Of a stretch of 64,000 nucleotides of DNA, positions 1-8,786 are shown in pieces. The DNA lies in assembly GCA_963818445.1 (NCBI GenBank), contig CAWFSG010000007.1:1-64000 (forward strand). The letters are read 5' to 3'. This DNA comes from Prado023 sp963818445 (GTDB lineage Bacteria; Actinomycetota; Actinomycetes; S36-B12; CAIYMF01). The notes beneath the pieces were generated by a model, which worked only from the letters and a program-made list of their open reading frames with translations, did not search any database and was not told the DNA's origin. Within the stretch, counting starts at the first letter, position 1. Each line of letters starts with the position of its first letter. Made by a program: the position numbers and the translations under genes.

Positions 1-280
1 GCGTCCGGCGCAGGCTGGCCGCCTCGGCCGGACGGGCCCGGGAGCGCCACGCGCCGAATCCCGCGATGCCCAGGTTGATCGCCCCCCAGGCTGCGCTCTG
101 CTGCCCGAACGCGCGACGGCCCGGGCTCGACGACACCAGGGCCAGGACCCCGCCGGCCACGACGCTCGACGCCCCGAGGACTGCCAGGGTCCGCGTGAGC
201 GAGGCAGCCACCTCGGGGCCGAGGTCAGCGGGGCCCGCGGTTGGCATGGCCTGGGTCGGCTCCGTGATCGTGGGGGTCAT
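1..280 (-). CDS. Small membrane protein, DUF6992-like (3' part outside the window)
   Basis: An open frame of 93 residues runs from ATG at 280 off the left edge without a stop. A GGAGGG Shine-Dalgarno lies nine bases before the ATG, and a TAGATT -10-like hexamer (309-314, minus strand) lies upstream. The peptide has a polar, Pro/Thr-rich start, then a hydrophobic helix (about residues 32-51), a short polar link containing GRRAFGQQSAAWGAIN, and a second hydrophobic stretch. This arrangement recalls small actinobacterial membrane proteins of the DUF6992 type; the family name is from memory and function is unknown. It is divergent from folC, with about 95 bases between the two starts. Confidence 0.6.
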   Translation of the reverse strand, partial: MTPTITEPTQAMPTAGPADLGPEVAASLTRTLAVLGASSVVAGGVLALVSSSPGRRAFGQQSAAWGAINLGIAGFGAWRSRARPAEAASLRRT

Positions 281-375
281 CGTGTGCTTCCCTCCGGTCG
301 GGGAGCCCAATCTAGGCGCGAAGCACCCGGTCCGCTGCTCGTCGCATGCCCGACCCGGGATGCGACGATGGGCCC

Positions 376-1923
376 GTGACCGCTGACCCCACCGACCCGC
401 TGCACCGCTTCGGCGAGGTGCGCCGCGAACTCGAGGCGCGCTGGCCCGAGTCGCAGATCTCCCCGACCCTTGGCCGCATCCGGACTCTCACGCAGTTCCT
501 CGGCGACCCGCAGCGCGCCTACCCGGTGATCCACGTGACCGGGACGAACGGCAAGACCTCGACCGCGCGGATGGTCGAGTCGCTGCTGCGGGGGTTCGGC
601 CTGCACACCGGGCTGATCACCTCCCCGCACCTGTCCGACCTGCGTGAGCGGATCCGCCTCGACGGTGAGCCGATCAGCATTGACGCCTTCCTCGACATCT
701 ACGACGAGGTGGCCCCCGTCCTGGCCATGGCCGACGAGGCCAGCGAGCTCGAGGGCGGTCCTCGCCTGAGCTTCTTCGAGGTGATGACCGGCCTGGCGTT
801 CGCTGCGTTCGCCGACGCCCCGGTCGACGTGGCCGTCGTCGAGGTCGGCATGGGCGGCACGTGGGACGCCACGAACGTGGCCGACGGCCAGGTGGCGGTG
901 ATCATGCCCATCGGCATGGACCACTCGGACTACCTCGGCGACTCGCTGGCCGACATCGCGGGGGAGAAGGCCGGCATCATCAAGCCCACGTCGTCGGTGG
1001 TCCTGGCCGCCCAGGAGGACGAGGCCATGGAGGTCCTCGCCGCGGCCGCGTCCCAGATGGAGGCGCCCACCGCGGTCGAGGGGATCCACTTCGGGGTCAT
1101 CGAGCGGCTGGTTGCCGTCGGCGGGCAGCAGCTCACCCTGCGCGGGATGGGCGCGGACTACGAGGAGGTCTTCCTCCCGTTGTTCGGCGCCCATCAGGCG
1201 CGCAACGCGGTCGCCGCGCTGGCTGCTGTCGAGTCGTTCTTCGGGATCACGTCCCGGCCGGATCCGGTCGATGGACCGGCTTCGGGCACCGGGGGCGGTC
1301 TCCTGGACATCCGGGACCGGGACTCCGCCCAGGGCGTTGCCAGCGACCTCCCCGTGCCCACGCCGGGCCGGAGGCTGGACCCCGTCGTGGTCCGTGCTGG
1401 GTTCGCCTCGGTGACCTCACCGGGCCGGCTCGAGATCGTGCGCAGGTCTCCCACGGTGCTCGTCGACGCCGCCCACAACGTGCCGGGCGCACACGCGCTG
1501 GCAGGGGCCATCGCCGACTCGTTCGCGTTCACCTCGTCGGTCGGGGTGGTCGGGATCCTGTCCGACAAGGACGCCGCCGGGATCCTTGCGGCTCTGGACC
1601 CGGTCGTGGACAGGGTCGTCATCACGCGGTCGAGCTCGCCGCGCGCCCTGCCGGTCGCCGAGTTGGCAGCGATCGCCGCCGAGGTCCTGGGCGAGGATCG
1701 TGTCGAGGCCGTCGAGCGACTCGACGGTGCACTGGAGCGTGCGATCGAATTGGCCGAAGTGGGATCCCCGTCCGGGGTCGGCGCCGGGGTGATCGTCACC
1801 GGCTCGGTCACGATGGCCGGCGAGGCGCGGCTGCTCCTGGGTGCTGAGTCCGGGCAGGAGTCCGGGGCGACCCGCTCCGAGCGCGGTGCACCTCGGGGTC
1901 GGGCGCCGGAGGGATGGGAATGA
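376..1923 (+). CDS. folC: Bifunctional folylpolyglutamate / dihydrofolate synthase
   Basis: FolC is a cytoplasmic Mur-ligase-family enzyme that joins glutamate to dihydropteroate or tetrahydrofolate using ATP. The P-loop VTGTNGKTST sits near residue 54, the central-domain AGIIKPT near 199 and the C-terminal DAAHN motif near 364. I prefer GTG 376 because a GACGAT hexamer ends six bases before it, matching the leaderless pattern seen across the window; ATG 346 is an in-frame alternative. Between the central and C-terminal domains there is a hydrophilic Gly/Asp/Pro insert (about residues 292-340) that most FolC proteins lack, and the C-terminus carries a short Gly/Arg tail. The stop overlaps the next gene as ATGA. 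Confidence 0.93.
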   Translation: MTADPTDPLHRFGEVRRELEARWPESQISPTLGRIRTLTQFLGDPQRAYPVIHVTGTNGKTSTARMVESLLRGFGLHTGLITSPHLSDLRERIRLDGEPISIDAFLDIYDEVAPVLAMADEASELEGGPRLSFFEVMTGLAFAAFADAPVDVAVVEVGMGGTWDATNVADGQVAVIMPIGMDHSDYLGDSLADIAGEKAGIIKPTSSVVLAAQEDEAMEVLAAAASQMEAPTAVEGIHFGVIERLVAVGGQQLTLRGMGADYEEVFLPLFGAHQARNAVAALAAVESFFGITSRPDPVDGPASGTGGGLLDIRDRDSAQGVASDLPVPTPGRRLDPVVVRAGFASVTSPGRLEIVRRSPTVLVDAAHNVPGAHALAGAIADSFAFTSSVGVVGILSDKDAAGILAALDPVVDRVVITRSSSPRALPVAELAAIAAEVLGEDRVEAVERLDGALERAIELAEVGSPSGVGAGVIVTGSVTMAGEARLLLGAESGQESGATRSERGAPRGRAPEGWE

Positions 1924-2240
1924 GGGTCCTGACCTCCAGCGTGCTGATCATGGAGGCGATCGTCCTGCTGCTGGCCATCCCGGTGGCGGTCGTCGCCGGC
2001 GACCAGCCCGCCTCGGTCGGCTGGCTGTTCGCGGCCCTGGCCCTTACGTGCGCGCTGTTGCCCGGGATGTTCTCGCGTCGGTTCTTCGTGCCTGCGGGCT
2101 GGGTCGTTCAAGCCCTGGTCGTGTCCAGCGGCTTCCTCATCGGCTGGATGATGTTCGTGCTCGGGGCGGTGTTCGCGGCCCTCTGGTGGACGGCCCTGCA
2201 CCTGGGCCGAAAGGCCGAAGCCGCCCAACCCACGAACTGA
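1920..2240 (+). CDS. DUF4233 membrane protein
   Basis: This 106-residue protein has three to four hydrophobic segments (about residues 5-25, 35-50 and 60-90) and a polar C-terminal tail. Proteins of the DUF4233 family occupy exactly this place between folC and ndk in many Actinobacteria; their function is not known. I chose ATG 1920 rather than 1914 because it overlaps the folC stop (ATGA) and lies about seven bases after GGAGG. Translational coupling to folC is therefore likely. Confidence 0.85.
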   Translation: MRVLTSSVLIMEAIVLLLAIPVAVVAGDQPASVGWLFAALALTCALLPGMFSRRFFVPAGWVVQALVVSSGFLIGWMMFVLGAVFAALWWTALHLGRKAEAAQPTN

Positions 2241-2546
2241 AGAGCCCCCGCCCGCCGCCGCCCCGCTCCCGCCCGCCCCGGCCGGATGCCGCGCCCCCGC
2301 CCCGCCCAGCCCGCCCTCGCCCGCCGCCGCCGAACGATTCATCCGGATTTGCGGCACATCTCAGTCCGAGATCCGGACGGATCCGGAATCGGGCCGCGCA
2401 ACAGCGGACCAATCCAGCTGCGGGGCCGGGAGCTGCGGGGGCCGGGAGCTGGGGGCGACCGGCGGCCGACCGGGGCATGCCCGGGCGGCAGGTAGGCTTG
2501 GCCGCCTTGAGGGCGGAGGCTCCGCCCGCCTGCGCAGGAGGCACCC
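2241..2546 (+). promoter_or_regulatory. Intergenic region folC operon - ndk with ndk promoter
   Basis: This 306-base gap starts with a long pyrimidine-rich C/G tract. It then holds short direct repeats (CCGGGAGCTG twice near 2424-2450, and repeated GGATCCGGA-like words near 2345-2390). A TAGGCT -10-like hexamer at 2503-2508, some 39 bases before the ndk start, is the likely ndk promoter. An AGGAGG Shine-Dalgarno at 2536-2541 precedes ndk. I see no gene in the gap. Confidence 0.5.
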
Positions 2547-2957
2547 ATGACTGAGCGGACCCTGGTCCTGATCAAGCCCGACGGCGTGGCCCGCAACCTG
2601 GTCGGTGAGGTCCTGTCGCGCATCGAGCGCAAGGGCCTGCGGATCCTCGCCCTGGAGCTGCGGACCCTGGATCGGGCCACCGCCGAGGCGCACTACGGCG
2701 AGCACGCGGCCAAGCCGTTCTTCGCCGATCTCGTGGACTTCATCACCTCGGGCCCGCTGGTCGCCGCCGTGGTTGAGGGCCCGGATGCGATCGCCCAGTG
2801 GCGGGCGATGATGGGCGCCACCAACCCCGTGACCGCCGCCCCCGGCACGATCCGCGGCGACCTGGCCACGGTCATGCAGGAGAACGTCACGCACGGCTCC
2901 GACTCCCCGGAGTCGGCCGCCCGCGAGGTGTCCCTGTTCTTCCCCGGCCTCGCCTGA
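2547..2957 (+). CDS. ndk: Nucleoside diphosphate kinase
   Basis: This 136-residue cytoplasmic enzyme equilibrates NTP and dNTP pools by phosphate transfer through a histidine. The start TLVLIKPDGV carries the family's nucleotide-binding lysine, and the active-site motif NVTHGSDS lies near residues 112-119 with the phospho-accepting His. Length is normal for bacterial Ndk. A strong AGGAGG sits six bases before ATG 2547. It is followed after about ten bases by the palindromic repeat described separately. Confidence 0.97.
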   Translation: MTERTLVLIKPDGVARNLVGEVLSRIERKGLRILALELRTLDRATAEAHYGEHAAKPFFADLVDFITSGPLVAAVVEGPDAIAQWRAMMGATNPVTAAPGTIRGDLATVMQENVTHGSDSPESAAREVSLFFPGLA

Positions 2958-2966
2958 CCGCAGCCA

Positions 2967-3007
2967 TGTGAACGGAATCGACCATCCGATCGTCGGAACC
3001 GTTCACA
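2967..3007. repeat. Palindromic repeat, copy 1 (ndk-mreB gap)
   Basis: The outer arms TGTGAACGG (2967-2975) and CCGTTCACA (2999-3007) are perfect inverse complements. The inner arms pair with four mismatched or wobble positions (2976, 2977, 2978 and 2983). The same sequence, nearly base for base, occurs at 31594-31638. It lies ten bases after the ndk stop and 51 bases before the chosen mreB start. It could be a dispersed repeat, a hairpin terminator lacking a U-tract, or a dimeric-regulator operator. Confidence 0.75.
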
Positions 3008-3057
3008 CCGATGACCCTGACCCACGCCCGAACCGACCGATCCGAGGGGTGAGCGCG

Positions 3058-4095
3058 GTGGCTGACACGAACCGTCACCTGTTCGCCGGGCGCGACCTCG
3101 CGATCGACCTGGGCACGGCCACGACCCTGGTCTACGTCCGGGGAGCGGGGATCGCCCTGGCCGAGCCGTCGATCGTCGCGGTGTCCGCCGACACCGGAGC
3201 GCTCGTCGGGGTGGGCAACGACGCCAAGGCCATGCTGGGGCGCACTCCCGAGCACATCGTCACGGTCCGCCCCCTGCGCGACGGCGTCATCGCCGACTTC
3301 GACAACGCCGAGCGGATGCTGCGCTACTTCGTCGGGCGGGTGCACAAGCGCAGCTTCTGGTCCCGGCCGCGGATCGTCGTGGCGGTTCCCAGCGGGATCA
3401 CCGGGGTGGAGCGCCGCGCGGTCCGCGACGCCTGCTACGCCGCCGGGGCCCGCGAGGTGCACCTGATGGAGGAGCCGATGGCCGCCGCGATCGGCGCCGG
3501 GCTGCCGGTGCACGAGGCGACCGGATCGATGGTCGTGGACATCGGGGGTGGAACCACCGAAGTGGCCGTGCTCGCCCTGGGCGGGACAGTGACCTCGATG
3601 TCGGTCCGCGTCGGCGGTGACCGCCTCGACGAGGCGATCATCAACTATGCGAAGAAGGAGTACTCCCTGCTGATCGGGGAGCGCACCGCCGAGGACGTGA
3701 AGATCGCGATCGGCTCGGCGTTCCCGTCGGCCGAGGAGCCGGGCTCCGCGCTGCGCGGGCGCGACCTGGTGACCGGCCTGCCGCGCACGGTCGACGTGAC
3801 GGCGGAGGAGATCCGCTGGGCCCTCGACGAGCCGGTCCAGACGATCGTCGACGCCGTCGCCTCGACCCTCGACCGCACCCCGCCGGAGCTCTCGGGCGAC
3901 GTCCTGGCGCGCGGGATCGTGCTCACCGGCGGGGGTGCGCTGCTCGCCGGGATGGACCGGCGACTGGCCAGCGAGACCGGGATGCCCGTGGTGGTCGCCG
4001 AGAACCCGATTCACGCCGTCGTGCTCGGCGCGGGCCGCGCGGTCGAGTCGTTCGATGCGCTGTCGCGTGTCCTGATCGCGGAGCCGCGGCACTGA
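3058..4095 (+). CDS. mreB: Rod-shape determining protein MreB (actin-like)
   Basis: MreB forms membrane-bound actin-like filaments that guide lateral-wall synthesis. The phosphate-1 motif DLGTATTLVY, VPSGIT and the phosphate-2 segment DIGGGTTEVAVL are all visible, with the adenosine motif GGGALL near the C-terminus. GTG 3058 follows GAGGGG by about eight bases and gives 345 residues, the usual size. The open frame extends upstream to GTG 2968, but that would translate the palindromic repeat. It heads a tightly overlapping mreB-mreC-mreD-mrdA-rodA operon. Confidence 0.95.
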   Translation: MADTNRHLFAGRDLAIDLGTATTLVYVRGAGIALAEPSIVAVSADTGALVGVGNDAKAMLGRTPEHIVTVRPLRDGVIADFDNAERMLRYFVGRVHKRSFWSRPRIVVAVPSGITGVERRAVRDACYAAGAREVHLMEEPMAAAIGAGLPVHEATGSMVVDIGGGTTEVAVLALGGTVTSMSVRVGGDRLDEAIINYAKKEYSLLIGERTAEDVKIAIGSAFPSAEEPGSALRGRDLVTGLPRTVDVTAEEIRWALDEPVQTIVDAVASTLDRTPPELSGDVLARGIVLTGGGALLAGMDRRLASETGMPVVVAENPIHAVVLGAGRAVESFDALSRVLIAEPRH

Positions 4096-4913
4096 TGGCC
4101 TGGCGCAGCACGCGGGTGCTCGTGGGGGCCGCGGTGACCGTCGCCGTCCTGCTCCTGCTGATCGACGTGCGCGGCGCGGGTCCGACCGAGGCCCTGCGCG
4201 GGGTCGCGGGCGCGGTGGCGGGTCCGCCCGAGCGTGCACTGGCCTGGGTGCGCACCCAGGCCGCCGAACGGCTGGGGGGCTCGGCCGATGAACGCGCCCG
4301 GATCGCCGAGCTCGAGGATGAGCTGGCGCGGGCACGGGCGGCGGCGGGTGCCGCGGCGGCGGGCACCCTGTCGGAGGCGGACATGCGGGCGCTGGCCGCC
4401 CTGGCGCCCGCCGTGGGCTTCACCCCGGTGCCCGGGCGCGTGGTCTCGGTCTCCGCCGCCCAGGACCCGACGCGCTCGGCCGCCATCACCGCGGGGTCGG
4501 GCGATGACGTCCGTCCGGGGCTGGCCGTGATCGGCGCGGGGGGCCTGGTCGGCATCGTCGCCTCGGTCTCGCCCCAGGTCGCCACAGTGCGACTGGTCAT
4601 CGATCCGGCCACGGAGATCGCCGCGCGGGTGGCCTCCTCCGGCGAGGTGGGGGTGTTCCGCGGGACCGGCAGCGCGGGGCGGTTCGAGTTGCTCGACCCG
4701 CTCGGGCGGATGGCGCCGGGGGACCTCATCGTCACGCTGGGGACGCCGGGCGGTGACCTCCCCGCGGACCTCCCGCTGGGCGCCATCTCCGCGGTGACCG
4801 GATCCTCGGCGGCGCTGACCAGGGCCGCGGAGGTCACCCCGGCCGTCGACGAGTCGACGCTGGACCGGGTCGCCGTGCTCGTCCCTGATGCCCGGCAGGA
4901 GGGCCGGTCGTGA
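4095..4913 (+). CDS. mreC: Rod-shape determining protein MreC
   Basis: MreC is a bitopic membrane protein that links MreB filaments to PBP2/RodA outside the membrane. The sequence has a short cytoplasmic end, one helix (about residues 8-23), a coiled-coil-like Glu/Arg/Ala segment (about 65-95) and the extracytoplasmic beta-domain with GDDVRPGLAVIG and GLVG motifs (about 130-255). Length is 272 residues, typical of the family. ATG 4095 overlaps the mreB stop by one base. Confidence 0.92.
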   Translation: MAWRSTRVLVGAAVTVAVLLLLIDVRGAGPTEALRGVAGAVAGPPERALAWVRTQAAERLGGSADERARIAELEDELARARAAAGAAAAGTLSEADMRALAALAPAVGFTPVPGRVVSVSAAQDPTRSAAITAGSGDDVRPGLAVIGAGGLVGIVASVSPQVATVRLVIDPATEIAARVASSGEVGVFRGTGSAGRFELLDPLGRMAPGDLIVTLGTPGGDLPADLPLGAISAVTGSSAALTRAAEVTPAVDESTLDRVAVLVPDARQEGRS

Positions 4914-5476
4914 GCGCCCCCGCGTGGTCGCGCGGCGCCCTGGCCATGCTCGCCGTGCTCCTGGTGGTCCTGGCGATCGTGCAGGTGACGCTCGTGAACT
5001 TCCTGCCGACCCCATGGGCGGTCCCCGACCTGGTCGTGGTCGCCGTGCTGGCCGTCGCCGTCGCCCGCGGGCCGCTCACCGGAGGCCTGGCGGGGGCGGG
5101 GGCAGGGCTGGTCCTCGACCTGATCCCCCCGGCGTCGGGCCCACTGGGCGGCTGGATGCTGGTGCTGGCCGTGGCGGGCGCGGTGCTGGGTCGGGTCGCG
5201 GAGACCTACCAGCCCGGGCCCTTCGCCGCCATGCTCCTGATCGCCATCGGGGCGGGCGCGGTGGTGCTGGCGCGTGCCGCGGTGGTCTGGTTCGCCGGGT
5301 CGTCGGTGGGTGTGTCGACCCTCGGCGCCGCCGCGGGCAGCGCGGCCTGGGCGCTGGTCCTGGCACCCCTGGCCCTGCTGCTCGTGACCCGCTCGACCAG
5401 GCCCGCGCCGCCATCCCCGGTCCGGGTCGCGTCGGGTGCGGGCCCGGCCTCCATCGGGGGAGTGGGGGCACCATGA
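4910..5476 (+). CDS. mreD: Rod-shape determining protein MreD
   Basis: This is a 188-residue integral membrane protein with about five hydrophobic segments and a PDLVVVAVLAVAVARGP motif typical of MreD. GTG 4910 overlaps the mreC stop (GTGA). The C-terminal 30 residues are a Pro/Ala/Gly-rich cytoplasmic tail. MreD is a small partner of MreC in the elongation complex; its exact biochemical job is not established. Position between mreC and the PBP2 gene supports the call. Confidence 0.88.
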   Translation: MSAPAWSRGALAMLAVLLVVLAIVQVTLVNFLPTPWAVPDLVVVAVLAVAVARGPLTGGLAGAGAGLVLDLIPPASGPLGGWMLVLAVAGAVLGRVAETYQPGPFAAMLLIAIGAGAVVLARAAVVWFAGSSVGVSTLGAAAGSAAWALVLAPLALLLVTRSTRPAPPSPVRVASGAGPASIGGVGAP

Positions 5477-7590
5477 CCGACCGCGTCCATGCCCGCCTGC
5501 TGATCCTCGCGGTCCTGGTCATGTCCCTGGTCGGGACGCTGGCAGCCCGGGCGTTCAGCCTCCAGGTCGTGGCCACCGATGAGGCCCGTGCCGCGGCCGA
5601 GGACAACCGCGTCCGCGAGCTGGTGATCCCGGCTGCGCGGGGCATGGTCCTCGACCAGCAGGGCCGACCCCTGGCGTCCAACCGGATCAGCCTCGACGTG
5701 TCCGTCGACCGCCGCGAGCTGCGCCGACTCGACGACGACGGCACTACCGTTCTCGATCGCCTCGCGAACCTGCTCGACCTCGACACCGACCTCCTCGCCG
5801 CTCGCCTGCAGAACTGCGGCACCCCCGGCGCCCAGAAGCAGCCCAACTGCTGGAACGGCGCACCGGGGGCCGATCCCGTGGTGGCCCGCGACGTGGGGAT
5901 CGATGCGGCCGGGCAGGTCATGGCCGACCCGACGGGCTTCCCGGCCGTCGCGATCGACCGGGTGCCCGTGCGCCAGTACCCGGGCCGGACCCTGGCCGCA
6001 CACACGCTCGGCCATGTCGGGGCCGTCACCGCCGACGATGTCGCCGCGGACCCCGAGCTCGAGGGCGCGCCGGCGCGCGGGCAGGCCGGGCTCGAGCTGG
6101 TCCACGACGAGGCCCTTCGGGGCCAGCCGGGGCTCGAGCGCGTCACGGTCGACAGCGCCGGGCACCGTGCGTCGGCCGGCGTCGAGATCCCGGCGGTGCC
6201 GGGCAGGACCCTGGTCACCAACATCGACGCCGAGCTGCAGGCGGTGGTCGAGGAGCAGCTCCAGGCGGCGATCACGCGCGCCCGCGGACGCATCGACCCG
6301 ATCTCCGAGCAGCCCTACAAGGCCGACGGCGGGGCGGCTGTGGTGCTCGACGTGCGCACCGGTGCGGTCCTGGCCCTGGCCTCCGCGCCGGACTTCGACG
6401 CGAACGTCTGGACCGGCGGGATCGCCGCCGAGGACTACGCCGCCCTGACTGATCCTGCCGCCGGGCAGCCGCTGCTCAACCGGGCGGTGCAGACCGCACT
6501 CGCGCCGGCATCGACCTTCAAGGTGGTGAGCGCGGCCGCGGCGCTCGACGCCGGCTACTCGACGACCGCCGCCTACGACTGCCCCAGCAGCTACTCCGTG
6601 GGTGGGCGGGCCTTCAAGAACTACCGCTCGCGGGCGTACGGCCCGATCTCCCTGGCCCGCGCCCTGGAGGTCTCCTGCGACACCGTCTTCTACCGCCTGG
6701 CCCATGAGCAGTGGCGCGCGGACGGCGGGTCGAAGCCGGTCGAGGACCCGGCGGACCTCATCGCGACGACAGCGTCGGACTTCGGATTCGGCCGGGCCAC
6801 CGGGATCGACCTGCCCGGCGAGACAGCGGGCCGGGTCGCCTCCCGCGAGGCCAAGGCCACTCAGTGGGAGCAGCGCCGCGACGAGTGGTGCGCGCGGGCG
6901 GAGGACGGGTACCCCGAGGTGCAGGACGCCGAGCGCGCCCGGTACCTCACGCGCCTGGCCAAGGAGAACTGCACGGAGGGCATGCTCTGGCGGGTCGGGG
7001 ACGCCCTCAACGCCTCGATCGGACAGGGCGACACCGCGGCCACGGTCCTGCAGGTGGCCACCGCGTACGCAGCGATCGCCAACGGGGGCACGGTGTACCG
7101 GCCCCAGGTGGCCCGCGCCCTGCTCAACGCCGACGGGACGGTGGCCGAGGAGTTCGCCCCGCAGGAGGCCGGGACCGTGGATGTCCCCGCCGACGACCTG
7201 GCCTTCCTGCGCAGGGCGCTGCGCGGGGTCATTGACAGCGGGACGGCCCGGCGGCCATTCGAGGGATTCCCGCTCGACGAGGTCCCGCTCGCCGGCAAGA
7301 CCGGCACGGGCGAGGTCTACGGGCAACAGGCGACGTCCTGGTTCGCGTCCTTCGCACCGGCCGACGACCCGCGGTATGCCGTGGTCATCATGGTGTCCCA
7401 GGGCGGCACCGGCGCGGGCACGTCGGGTGCCAGCGTGAAGGGCATCTACGAGGCGCTGTTCGGGGTCCGCGACGGTTCCGCGGACCCAGCCCGCAGCGTG
7501 CTCGTCGGCGGGGATGTGGCCGACGGGCTGCCGACGATGGGCCCGGACGGCGTCCCTGCGGCTCCAGCGCAGGGATCCGGATCGCCGTGA
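5473..7590 (+). CDS. mrdA: Penicillin-binding protein 2, elongation transpeptidase
   Basis: This class B PBP is anchored by one N-terminal helix (about residues 9-28) and crosslinks peptidoglycan together with RodA. The catalytic STFK lies near residue 347, SCD (the SxN/SxD motif) near 401 and KTGT near 609. Asp in the second motif is normal for PBP2, so it is not an anomaly. Length is 705 residues. An insert with several Cys residues lies before the transpeptidase domain (NCGTP and NCWNG, about residues 115-140) and another Cys pair after SCD, which could form disulphides. ATG 5473 overlaps the mreD stop (ATGA). Confidence 0.95.
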   Translation: MTDRVHARLLILAVLVMSLVGTLAARAFSLQVVATDEARAAAEDNRVRELVIPAARGMVLDQQGRPLASNRISLDVSVDRRELRRLDDDGTTVLDRLANLLDLDTDLLAARLQNCGTPGAQKQPNCWNGAPGADPVVARDVGIDAAGQVMADPTGFPAVAIDRVPVRQYPGRTLAAHTLGHVGAVTADDVAADPELEGAPARGQAGLELVHDEALRGQPGLERVTVDSAGHRASAGVEIPAVPGRTLVTNIDAELQAVVEEQLQAAITRARGRIDPISEQPYKADGGAAVVLDVRTGAVLALASAPDFDANVWTGGIAAEDYAALTDPAAGQPLLNRAVQTALAPASTFKVVSAAAALDAGYSTTAAYDCPSSYSVGGRAFKNYRSRAYGPISLARALEVSCDTVFYRLAHEQWRADGGSKPVEDPADLIATTASDFGFGRATGIDLPGETAGRVASREAKATQWEQRRDEWCARAEDGYPEVQDAERARYLTRLAKENCTEGMLWRVGDALNASIGQGDTAATVLQVATAYAAIANGGTVYRPQVARALLNADGTVAEEFAPQEAGTVDVPADDLAFLRRALRGVIDSGTARRPFEGFPLDEVPLAGKTGTGEVYGQQATSWFASFAPADDPRYAVVIMVSQGGTGAGTSGASVKGIYEALFGVRDGSADPARSVLVGGDVADGLPTMGPDGVPAAPAQGSGSP

Positions 7591-8747
7591 CCCTCCTGCG
7601 TTCCGCACCGCCGATGGGTGCCCGGACCAGCCCGCCCCGGCTGCGCCAGTGGGACTGGGTCCTGGTGCTCTCCGCGGTGTCGCTGTGCCTGCTCGGCGTC
7701 GCCCTGATCTGGTCGGCCACCTCCGCTCGACTGGTCGCGGCCGGGCAGTGGTCGGGGACCTCTGCGTCGCGTCACCTGATGAACCTGGTGCTCGGGCTGG
7801 CCCTGTGCTGGGTGGTGTCGCGCCTGGGCCACCGGGCCATCAGCCGGTACACGCCGATGCTGTACGCCGCCAGCCTCGCCGGGCTCGTGCTCGTGCTCTC
7901 GCCGGTGGGCAGCACGATCAACGGCGCCCAGGCCTGGATCCGGCTGCCGGCCGGGTTCACGATCCAGCCCTCGGAGTTCGCCAAGGTCGCGATCATCGTG
8001 GGTGTCGCCCTGGTGCTGGCCGACCGGAGCCCGTCGGATGCCCCGGACCTCCGCACCCTCGTGCGCGCCCTGGCGATCGCCGCGGTTCCCGTGGCCCTGA
8101 TCATGCTGCAGCCCGACCTGGGCACGGTGCTGGTGATCCTGTCGATCGTGGTGGGGATGCTCGCGATCGCCGGTGTGCGGCTGGTCCACCTGCTGGTCCT
8201 GGCGGCCTTGGGGGCGGCCGCGGTGGTCTCGGCCTTCGCCCTCGGCCTCGTCGACGACTACCAGCTCGACCGGCTGACGGCCTTCACCCGTCCCGAGGAG
8301 GGCGCCCGAACCTTCGGCTACAACACCCAGCAGGCGCGGATCGCGATCGGGGCCGGTGGCCTGCTGGGGCGCGGGTTGGGCCATGGCACCCAGACCCAGG
8401 GCGGGTTCGTCCCCTTCAACCACACCGACTTCGTGTTCTCGGTGGCCGGCGAGGAGCTCGGCTTCCTCGGCGTGTGCGTGCTCCTGGGGCTGCTGGCCGT
8501 GGTGCTCTGGCGCGGCCTGACCATCGCGCTGCGCGCCCGTGACCTGTTCGGCCGCCTGGTTGCCAGCGGCGTCGTGCTCTGGTTCGGGTTGCAGGCCTTC
8601 GAGAACGTCGGCATGAACCTCGGCATCATGCCGGTGACTGGTGTGCCCCTGCCGTTCGTGTCCTACGGGGGATCCTCGATGTTCGCCGCCTGGATCGGGA
8701 TCGGCCTACTGCTCAACATCCACAGTGGGACCACTGCAGAGGACTGA
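7587..8747 (+). CDS. rodA: RodA, peptidoglycan glycosyltransferase (SEDS family)
   Basis: RodA is the multi-pass SEDS polymerase that extends glycan strands with PBP2. The sequence shows about ten hydrophobic segments. The family motifs QPSEFAKV, QPDLGT, the GLGHGTQTQ loop, HTDFVFSVAGEELG and the C-terminal GVPLPFVSYGGSS are present. Length is 386 residues. GTG 7587 overlaps the mrdA stop (GTGA). Adjacency to mreBCD-mrdA favours RodA over FtsW. The gene is the last of the operon and is followed by the short palindrome GACGCCGGCGTC (8751-8762) before the convergent lemA. Confidence 0.94.
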   Translation: MTLLRSAPPMGARTSPPRLRQWDWVLVLSAVSLCLLGVALIWSATSARLVAAGQWSGTSASRHLMNLVLGLALCWVVSRLGHRAISRYTPMLYAASLAGLVLVLSPVGSTINGAQAWIRLPAGFTIQPSEFAKVAIIVGVALVLADRSPSDAPDLRTLVRALAIAAVPVALIMLQPDLGTVLVILSIVVGMLAIAGVRLVHLLVLAALGAAAVVSAFALGLVDDYQLDRLTAFTRPEEGARTFGYNTQQARIAIGAGGLLGRGLGHGTQTQGGFVPFNHTDFVFSVAGEELGFLGVCVLLGLLAVVLWRGLTIALRARDLFGRLVASGVVLWFGLQAFENVGMNLGIMPVTGVPLPFVSYGGSSMFAAWIGIGLLLNIHSGTTAED

Positions 8748-8786
8748 GGCGACGCCGGCGTCGACCGCCCGGGACTGGGCACTGCC

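Noticed and set aside
2968..3057. Upstream start GTG 2968 for mreB
   Set aside because: It would translate the repeated palindrome; GTG 3058 has a Shine-Dalgarno and the usual MreB length.
4888..5472. N-terminal extension of mrdA over mreD
   Set aside because: It reads mreD in another frame; ATG 5473 with ATGA overlap is the natural start.
6673..6681. Missing Asn in the SxN motif of PBP2
   Set aside because: SxD is the normal form in PBP2-type transpeptidases.
5206..7608. 800-residue minus-strand open frame over mrdA
   Set aside because: PBP2 motifs are on the plus strand; the minus frame shows no domain.
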